This document shows positions 25,084 to 31,966 of a stretch of DNA of 64,000 bases, in pieces (positions within the stretch are counted from its first letter, which is position 1; each line of letters begins with the position of its first letter). Location of the stretch: assembly GCF_003667505.1 (NCBI RefSeq), contig NZ_RCVJ01000147.1:56053-120052 (forward strand), read 5' to 3'. The notes beneath the pieces are model-generated. The model searched no databases, had not been told where the DNA came from, and worked only from the letters and a program-made list of their open reading frames with translations. Source of the stretch: Micromonospora sp. BL4. GTDB taxonomy: Bacteria > Actinomycetota > Actinomycetes > Mycobacteriales > Micromonosporaceae. Made by a program: the position numbers and the translations under genes.

Positions 25084-26132
25084 GCACGTTACGCGTCGGG
25101 TTGCGCTGCGACGCCGGGCCGCGGCGCGGCGTCGGCCACCTGGTCCGCTCGCTGGCGTTGGGCGAGGAGTTCCTGGCCCGCGGCAGCCGCGTCGAGATGT
25201 TCGGCGCCGTCGAGGGGGTGGGCTGGGCCGCCGCACAGCTCGCGGCGCGGGGCATCCCGCTGCACCCGGGTCCGCCGACCGTCGCCGAGCTGGTCGAGAC
25301 GGCCCGCCGGCACCAGCTCGACGTCATGGTGGTCGACTCCTACGAGCTCGAACCGGCCGCGGCGGGCGCGCTGCGCGCGGCGGGCGTGCTGACCCTCGCG
25401 GTGGTCGACGGCGACACCCGGGGTCAGGACGCCGACCTGTACCTGGACCAGAACTTCGGCACGGAGATCGCCGCGCCGGCGCAGCGGCTGCTCGCCGGCG
25501 TCCGGTACGCGCTGCTGCGGGACTCGGTGGTGGCGGCCCGGCCGCCGGCACCGCGGACCGCGACGCCGGTGAGCCGGCCCCGGGTGCTGGCCTTCTTCGG
25601 TGGCACCGACGCGGTCGGCGCCGCACCCGTGCTCGCCAGGGTGCTGCTGTCCACCGGACACCCGATGGACCTCACCGTCGTGGTGGGCCGGCCCGAGGTG
25701 GAGGCGGAGCTGGCGGCCGTGACGACCGGGCGGGGGCAGTCGCTGCGCCCGGTGCCGCCCACCGACGAGCTGCCGGCCCTGATCGGGGCGGCGGACCTGG
25801 TGGTCAGCGCCGCCGGCACCTCCACCTGGGAGCTGTGCTGCCTCGGTGCGCCCGCCGCGCTGGTCTGCGTGGTGGACAACCAGCGTGAGTCGTACCGCCG
25901 GGTGGTCGAGCACGGGCTGGTCGCCGGCCTCGGCGAGCTGCCGGAGCTGGCCGCCGGCGGGCTGGCCGGGCGGGCCGCGCGGGCGGCCGCCGCGCGGACC
26001 CTGACCGGGTTGCTCGCCTCCCCGGCCCGCCGTGCGGCCCTCTCCGCCCGGGCGTGGTCCACGGTGGACGGGCTGGGCCGGCGGCGGGTGGCCGACGCCG
26101 TGCTGGAGGCCCGCGCCGCCGCTCCGGCCTGA
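25080..26132 (+). CDS. pseG: UDP-2,4-diacetamido-2,4,6-trideoxy-L-altropyranose hydrolase (PseG-like)
   Basis: About 350 residues. The family begins with a beta strand leading into R-x-D-A; that strand (LRVGLRCDAG) is only included if translation begins at CTG 25080, which has GGAGGAG just upstream and overlaps the pseF stop. A TTG at 25101 is the first conventional start but would cut the strand. Motifs are RRGVGHLVRSLALGEEF and VVSAAGTSTWELCCLGAPAAL, then DNQRESY, all typical of PseG, a GT-B-fold hydrolase that removes UDP before the PseI step. It is the last gene of the pse operon. Confidence 0.87.
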   Translation: MSTLRVGLRCDAGPRRGVGHLVRSLALGEEFLARGSRVEMFGAVEGVGWAAAQLAARGIPLHPGPPTVAELVETARRHQLDVMVVDSYELEPAAAGALRAAGVLTLAVVDGDTRGQDADLYLDQNFGTEIAAPAQRLLAGVRYALLRDSVVAARPPAPRTATPVSRPRVLAFFGGTDAVGAAPVLARVLLSTGHPMDLTVVVGRPEVEAELAAVTTGRGQSLRPVPPTDELPALIGAADLVVSAAGTSTWELCCLGAPAALVCVVDNQRESYRRVVEHGLVAGLGELPELAAGGLAGRAARAAAARTLTGLLASPARRAALSARAWSTVDGLGRRRVADAVLEARAAAPA

Positions 26133-26184
26133 CCCGCACCGGCCGACCCGCACCGGCCGACCCGCACCGGCCGACCCGCACCGG
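26131..26184. repeat. 14-bp tandem repeats between convergent genes
   Basis: Four head-to-tail copies of a 14-bp unit (GACCCGCACCGGCC; the last partial) fill the 53 bp between pseG and the next, convergent gene. The final copy forms a small palindrome GACCC-GCACC-GGGTC at 26173-26187. The array may serve as a two-way terminator, or it may simply be a slippage product. Confidence 0.75.
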
Positions 26185-26185
26185 G

Positions 26186-28158
26186 TCAGCGCAGCAGTTC
26201 GAGGGTCACCCGGGAGCGCAGCTCCGGACGCTCGGCGAGCAGCCGCTCGACCACCGCGGCGGCCTCCGGCCCGGTGGCCAGGAAACGGATCGGCCGCCGC
26301 TCCCGCTCGACCACCGCCGCGGCGCGGGCCGGCTCGGCCAGCGGCAGGTTGTAGAACGCCGGCGCGGACGCGCCGTGGGTGCCCTGCAACGTGGCGAGGA
26401 AGAGCGTCTCCAGGTAGCCCTCGCGCCGGTGGTCGCTGACCACGACGGTCACCTGGCCGTCGCGTACCGGCGCCTGGGCCAGTGCGCGGGCCGTCACGTC
26501 GGCCTGCCGGGGCCGCTCCAGCAGCCCCGACCACCAGGCGGCCGACCAGGTGGTGCTGCGCGGGCCGAACGGCTGGGCGAAGATCCCACCCCCGCGCGGC
26601 AGACCGGCGATCCCCGCCGTCGCGGCCACCAGGCAGAGCGCGACGAGCACCCGGGCGAGGACGACCGGGGCGGAGCAGGACCGACGGGCCGCCGCGGCGC
26701 GCGCCGGCAGCGGCCGCAGCAGCAGCACCGCCCCCGCGCCGATGAGCAGGACGACCAGCAGCAGGTGCAGGGTCTTGCCGTAGTAGTAACGCGGGTCGAG
26801 GCCGAGCACCCGGAAGTAGACGAGGAACCCGACGGCGAAGGCCAGCGCCGCGGCCAGCGCGCCGGCGTACCGGCGCCACACCGGCAACCGCAGCCCGCCG
26901 GCGAACAACCCGGTGCCGATCACCGCGGTCAGCGCCAGGTAGGCGTCGTAGCGCGGAAACACCCCGCCACCGGTGGCGACGTTGTCGACCTGGTCGGTGA
27001 AGAGGAGGCCGGCCAGCTGGGCAGCGGGGTGAGCACGGCGGTGACCACCGCGACCGTGGCGAGCAGCCAGGGTCGCCGGCGCACCGCCCGCCGGTGCCGG
27101 ACCAGCCAGGCCAGCACCAGCACGCCGACCACCGGCAGGAACATCAGGTACGCGAAGCCCACCCCGACGCAGAGCGCCCCGAGCAGGCAGAGCTGGGTGC
27201 CGGTGCGGGCCACCGGCCGGCAGACCAGCGCGATGAGGATCGCGGTGAGCGCCAGGCCGAGGCTCTCGCCCGGGTAGCCGTAGACCACGAACCGGGTGAG
27301 CTCGGAGCCGAGGGCGAGCGCGGTGACCACGCCGGCCAGGACGAACGCGCGGACCGGGTCCAGCAGCCGTCCGGCGATCCGGCCGGCGGCCCAGACCACG
27401 GCCAGCACCAGCAGCGCGTACGCGGAGATCGCCCAACCCAGGTAGTGGTCGAGGGTGCTCGCCGGTCCGCCGGCCGCGGTCGACGAGCGCAGGAAGGTGT
27501 CCAGCAGCGCGGCCGTGACGTGGAAGCCCTGCGGGTAGTAGACCATCGCCTCCGGTGCGATCCGGGCCGCGGCGTCGGGATCGGCGAACAGGTAGCCGCC
27601 CACCGCCCGGATTCCCTCGACGGCCGCCAGGTGCCGGCTGTTGTCCTCGCCGATGATGGCGTACGCCAGCCGGCCGGTCAGACCGTCGGCGCGCAGGTAG
27701 GGCCACGCCAGCGCCAGCCCGGACAGCACCGCGGCGGCCACCGGCGCCAGGTCGGCCGGGACCGGCCGGGGAAGGCGCGGCCGGCGGCCGGTGAGCAGGC
27801 CGAGCCCGAGCAGCGCGGTCAGCGCCGAGCCGGCGACCGGCACCGGGTGCAGGCCCCACGGCCAGAACGAGAAGAGCAGCGCCGCGGCGCAGACCGCGCC
27901 GGCCAGCAACGCCACGGCCAGCACCAGCCGGTCGAGCAGGGTACGCCCGACGCGCAGCAACCCGGCCGTCAGCAGCAGCACCAGCGGCGGCAGCAGCCCG
28001 GCGAGCCCGAGGGCGTACGCCAGCACCGGGACGACCCACGCGGCGACGAGGCCCGCCGCGACCAGAAGCGCCCGCCGGCCGGCCACAACCGGTGGCGGCT
28101 CCACCGGCGGAGCCGTCGATCGGGGCGCCACCGACAGGTTGGTGGAGCTGCTCTGCAC
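26186..28158 (-). pseudogene. Multi-pass membrane protein gene with a frameshift near 27018-27030
   Basis: The N-terminal part reads in one frame from ATG at 28158: about nine hydrophobic helices, with RLAYAIIGEDNSRHLAAVEGIR and AMVYYPQGFHVTAALL in a first large loop. The C-terminal part reads in another frame down to 26186 (LLFTDQVDNVATGGGVFPRYD, more helices, then a soluble domain). The switch falls in the GC run around 27018-27030, and a single missing base would restore about 657 residues. The layout resembles GT-C-like or DUF6541-type actinobacterial membrane proteins. Whether this is a true lesion or a sequencing error cannot be told from here; apart from this point the gene looks intact. 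Confidence 0.8.
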
Positions 28159-28321
28159 TGGTCGTCTCCTCGCGCACCGCCCGCCCGGGCCGGGCGGAGC
28201 CGCCTCACGCTAGGGCCGCGCCGACGATGTCCGGCGACACCGACATGTGCGGCAGGTGACCAGCGGGCGAAAAGACGCCCCGGTCGTACACCTGTACCAA
28301 CACGGCGGGTAGGGTGAGGGT

Positions 28322-28957
28322 GTGTCCGGGCCCGCCTACCAGCCGTCGATGCTGGATCTCGCCGCCGCGGAGCCGACGCTCGGCCCGCTGGCCGGGCGAC
28401 TACGCCGGCGACAACTCTCCCGGGGCGCCTGGGTGGACCACCTGCCCGGCTGGGTCGCCGGCTCGGACGCGGTCTTCGACACCCTGCTGCACGACGTGCC
28501 CTGGCGGGGCGAACGGCGGACGATGTACGACTCCGAGGTCGAGGTGCCCCGCCTGCTCTCCTGGTACGGGCCGGACCGGCCGCTGCCACACCCGCTGCTG
28601 ACCGAGGCCCGCACGGCGCTCACCCGGCACTACACCCCCGAGCTGGGCGAGCCGTTCGTCACCGCCGGCATGTGCCTCTACCGCTCGGGGCGGGACAGCG
28701 TCGCCTGGCACGGCGACACCCATGGCCGCTCCGCGCACACCGACACGATGGTCGCCATCGTCTCCTTCGGCGCACCGCGGCCGCTGCTGCTGCGCCCGCG
28801 CGGCGGGGGCGCGAGCCTGCGGTTCCCACTCGGGCACGGCGACCTGGTGGTGATGGGCGGCTCCTGCCAGCGCACCTGGGAGCACGCGATCCCGAAGACC
28901 GCCCGGCCCGTCGGCCCCCGGGTCAGCGTCCAGTTCCGGCCCGCCGGCGTCGCCTGA
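28322..28957 (+). CDS. alkB: AlkB-type 2-oxoglutarate-dependent DNA/RNA dealkylase
   Basis: 211 residues from GTG at 28322. It belongs to the Fe(II)/2-oxoglutarate dioxygenases of the AlkB family: SVAWHGDTHGRS supplies the HxD iron ligands, TWEHAIPKTA the second histidine and GPRVSVQFRP the 2-oxoglutarate-binding arginines. LCLYRSGRDS-like sequence (here MCLYRSGRDS) is also typical. It reverses alkyl damage on bases. It stands alone, 163 bp from the divergent membrane-protein gene. Confidence 0.92.
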   Translation: MSGPAYQPSMLDLAAAEPTLGPLAGRLRRRQLSRGAWVDHLPGWVAGSDAVFDTLLHDVPWRGERRTMYDSEVEVPRLLSWYGPDRPLPHPLLTEARTALTRHYTPELGEPFVTAGMCLYRSGRDSVAWHGDTHGRSAHTDTMVAIVSFGAPRPLLLRPRGGGASLRFPLGHGDLVVMGGSCQRTWEHAIPKTARPVGPRVSVQFRPAGVA

Positions 28958-29145
28958 GGCGCGCTGCGCCGGCGCACGAGGGGCAGGCCGAACGGGTCGG
29001 CGAGTTCGTCCGCGCGACCGCTCCGCCCGGCCGTTCGGCCCGGGGCCCCCAGGGTCGGGGCCGTTTCAGTCCTTTCGGACAAGTGAACGGCAGTTTGCGG
29101 CATTGACACGCTGCTGTCGGCGCCCGCGCCGACCCCACACGATGA

Positions 29146-30738
29146 ATGGTCACCGTGTTAGCTTGGCGGCCAATCACTCTCCGCAGTTTCCTGGAGCGCT
29201 CCGTGCCCGTTGGACGCCTGATCGCCCGATCGGCCCGCACCACTCGTACCCTCGCCGACCTGCTACGTCGCCACGTCGGGCTCACCATTGTGGTCACCGC
29301 GGGCCTAGCACTGCGGATCGTGACGATGGCCGCCTATCAGCCCGCGCTGTGGTTCCAGGGCGACTCCGGCACGTACGTGCGGCTGTCCCGAGCCTGGCCG
29401 GCCATGCCACCCCGATGGCCGTTCGCGTGGCTGCTCAAGGCGTTCGAGTGGACCGGCACCTTCGCCTCGCTGGTGGCGGTGCAGCACCTCGCGGGCGTCG
29501 CCCTCGCCGTCGCGACGTACCTGGTGCTGCGCCGGATCGGCGTCGGCCCGTGGGTGGCCACCCTCGCGGTGACGCCGGTCCTGCTCGACGCCACCCAGTT
29601 CACACTGGAGCAGTACCTGCTCACCGAGACGCTCTTCACCACCGCACTCGCGGTCGCGGCGCTGCTGCTGGTCCGGCGCGAACGGCCCGGCATGGTGGCG
29701 AGCCTGGTCGCGGGCGTCTCCGTCGCGCTGGGCATGGCGACCCGCCCCACCGGTGTGGTCGCCATCGGCGCGCTGGTGCTGTTCCTGCTGCTGCCGTGGC
29801 GGGGTTGGCGGGCGCCGACCGCGTTCCTGCTCGGCATCGTCGCCCTCTTCGGCGCCGCCTTCGTCGGCGTCGGCACGGTCCAGGGCGCGCTCGGCCTCGA
29901 GGGCGGCCGGTTCCTCTATGGACGCACCGCGCACTTCGCCGACTGCGACCGGCTGGAGCTGCGCCCTGGCCTGCGCAAACTCTGCCCGGTGCAGCCGCTG
30001 GACCAGCGGCCCGACCGCCCGGACTGGTACATCTGGAACATCGAGAGCCCGATCCTCGACGCCGAACGACCCGAGGACCTCGACGAGTTCGCCCACGAGG
30101 TGATCAAGCAGCAGCCGGGTGACTATCTGGCCGCCATCGCGTCGGACACCGCGCGCTACTTCTGGCCGACCCGGCTCAAGCCGATGGAGGAGTGCCTGGC
30201 CAACTGGTGGCGACCGCAGCTCGCGCCGACCAACTGGGCGGCCGACTTCAACTGCGTGCCGCGCACCGCCCGCCCCGGCTACGAGCCGCTTCCGGCGCCC
30301 TCCCGCGACGTGGAGGCGAACGCGGCGAGCCGGTTCCTGCACGAGTACGGCCGGTACGGCGTCACCCCGGCGCCGGTCATGGCCGCCATGGTCCTGATCG
30401 CGCTGGCCGGCGCGCTGTGGCCGCGCCGGGGCCGGCTGCGACTCAGCATGATCGCTCTCCTGTACGCCGGCATCGGCGTCGGGATCATGGTCTTCTCGGT
30501 CGCCACCTCCATGTTCGACCACCGCTACGGCCTGCCCGCGCTCGCGTTCCTCCCGATCGCCGCCGCCGTCGGCTGGCAGCGGCTGCGATCGACACCAGTC
30601 TCGACGGACCGGCACACGCCGGCCGACGGCGAGCCGGAACGGCTCGCACCCACCATCTCGTCCGAAAGCAACGGGGATCATGACGAACGAACGGGAGATC
30701 GAGGTCACGGTGCTGCTGCCGTGCCTCAACGAGGCTGA
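29146..30738 (+). CDS. GT-C type (ArnT/PMT-like) integral membrane glycosyltransferase
   Basis: 530 residues, with about nine to eleven hydrophobic helices. The first large extracytoplasmic loop contains WFQGDSGTYVRLSRAWP, whose aspartate fits the catalytic acidic residue of GT-C enzymes using polyprenyl-phosphate sugars. A large loop with several cysteines and tryptophans (about residues 270-400) lies outside the membrane. ATG 29146 is taken as the start; GTG 29203, with a GGAG upstream, is an alternative that drops 19 residues. It overlaps the following GT2 gene by 59 bp, which suggests that the GT2 makes its lipid-linked sugar donor. Confidence 0.8.
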   Translation: MVTVLAWRPITLRSFLERSVPVGRLIARSARTTRTLADLLRRHVGLTIVVTAGLALRIVTMAAYQPALWFQGDSGTYVRLSRAWPAMPPRWPFAWLLKAFEWTGTFASLVAVQHLAGVALAVATYLVLRRIGVGPWVATLAVTPVLLDATQFTLEQYLLTETLFTTALAVAALLLVRRERPGMVASLVAGVSVALGMATRPTGVVAIGALVLFLLLPWRGWRAPTAFLLGIVALFGAAFVGVGTVQGALGLEGGRFLYGRTAHFADCDRLELRPGLRKLCPVQPLDQRPDRPDWYIWNIESPILDAERPEDLDEFAHEVIKQQPGDYLAAIASDTARYFWPTRLKPMEECLANWWRPQLAPTNWAADFNCVPRTARPGYEPLPAPSRDVEANAASRFLHEYGRYGVTPAPVMAAMVLIALAGALWPRRGRLRLSMIALLYAGIGVGIMVFSVATSMFDHRYGLPALAFLPIAAAVGWQRLRSTPVSTDRHTPADGEPERLAPTISSESNGDHDERTGDRGHGAAAVPQRG

Positions 30739-31903
30739 GACGCTGGAAATCTGCGTCCGCAAGGCACTGCGCTCGCTCGAGGAGTGCGGGGTCGTCGGGG
30801 AGGTGCTGGTCTCCGACAACGGTTCCACCGACGGCTCACAGGACATCGCCCAGCGGGCCGGCGCCCGCGTGGTGTCCGCTCCGATCCGCGGCTACGGCGG
30901 CGCCCTGCTCAACGGCATCGAGCAGGCCCGCGGCCGGTACATCATCATGGCCGACGCGGACGACTCGTACGCGTTGTCGGACCTCGGGCCGTTCATCGAG
31001 GCGCTTCGAGCCGGGCACGACGTGGTCATGGGCAACCGGTTCCGGGGTGGCATCGCGGCCGGCGCCATGCCACCGCTGCACCGGTACCTGGGCAACCCGG
31101 TGCTCAGCTGGCTCGGCCGGGCGCTGTTCGGCCTGCGCGAGGTCCGGGACTTCCACTGCGGCATGCGCGGCTTCGACACCGAGCGGATCCGGGCGCTCGG
31201 GCTCTGCATGCCGGGCATGGAGTTCGCCTCCGAGCTGGTGGTACGCGCCGCGCTGGCCGGCTACGACATCGTCGAGGTGCCGACCACCCTGTCGCCGGAC
31301 GGGCGGTCCCGTCCGCCGCACCTGCGCACCTGGCGGGACGGCTGGCGGCACCTGCGGTTCCTGCTGGTGTTCGCCCCGCGCAAGACCCTGGTCCGGCCGG
31401 GCACGTCGCTCGCCCTGCTCGGGCTGGTCGGCGTCGGCGCGCTCACCCCGGGCCCGCTGTCGCTGGGCTCAGTCCGGCTCGACGTCAGCACCCTGGTGTA
31501 CGCGTGCCTGATGGTGCTCGTCGGCGTGCAGCTCGTGCTCTTCGGCGGACTGGCCGAAATCTACGGCCGGCAGGAGCGGCTGGTCCCCCAGCGCGCGACG
31601 GACCGCTGGATCCGCCTGCTGCGGCTGGAGACCAGCGTCACCATCGGTCTGCTGCTGCTCGCCGCCGGCACGGCGGGCACCGTCGGCGCCGTCTCATACT
31701 GGGGGCTGGACGGCTTCGGCGACCTCAACCCGCACGACACGCTGCGGGTGGTGCTGCCGTCGGCCACCGCGATCGCGCTCGGCGTGGTGGTGCTCTTCTC
31801 CGGACTGGTCGGCAGTCTCCTCACGCTCCGCCCGGCCCACCTGACGCCGACGATCGTCCGGCAGCCCGGCCCGGAGCGCGAGCGGGTGCCCAGCGGCACA
31901 TGA
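30680..31903 (+). CDS. GT2 polyprenyl-phosphate glycosyltransferase with C-terminal membrane helices
   Basis: 407 residues from ATG at 30680 (GGGGATC upstream). The GT-A domain has VTVLLPCLNEAETLEICV, SDNGSTDGSQDIA and IIMADADDSYALSDLG (DxD-like). RDFHCGMRGFD follows, with about four transmembrane helices from residue 240 onward. This is the DPM1/GtrB-like layout that makes polyprenyl-phosphate-hexose on the inner membrane face. It pairs with the overlapping GT-C gene upstream as donor maker and user. A strong terminator follows. Confidence 0.9.
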   Translation: MTNEREIEVTVLLPCLNEAETLEICVRKALRSLEECGVVGEVLVSDNGSTDGSQDIAQRAGARVVSAPIRGYGGALLNGIEQARGRYIIMADADDSYALSDLGPFIEALRAGHDVVMGNRFRGGIAAGAMPPLHRYLGNPVLSWLGRALFGLREVRDFHCGMRGFDTERIRALGLCMPGMEFASELVVRAALAGYDIVEVPTTLSPDGRSRPPHLRTWRDGWRHLRFLLVFAPRKTLVRPGTSLALLGLVGVGALTPGPLSLGSVRLDVSTLVYACLMVLVGVQLVLFGGLAEIYGRQERLVPQRATDRWIRLLRLETSVTIGLLLLAAGTAGTVGAVSYWGLDGFGDLNPHDTLRVVLPSATAIALGVVVLFSGLVGSLLTLRPAHLTPTIVRQPGPERERVPSGT

Positions 31904-31912
31904 TCCCGTCGA

Positions 31913-31950
31913 GGTGGCGGGACGGGGAACACGATCCCCGTCCCGCCACC
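31913..31950. terminator. Strong bidirectional terminator between the GT2 gene and parC
   Basis: A perfect 15-bp GC-rich stem (31913-31927 with 31936-31950) and an 8-base loop lie in the 63 bp between the convergent GT2 and parC stops. It can terminate transcription from both sides. Confidence 0.85.
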
Positions 31951-31966
31951 CCGGACCGGGATCGGG

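Noticed and set aside
29103..29131. Promoter starting with TTGACA before the GT-C gene
   Set aside because: The -35-like hexamer is perfect, but there is no acceptable -10 box at 16-19 bases.
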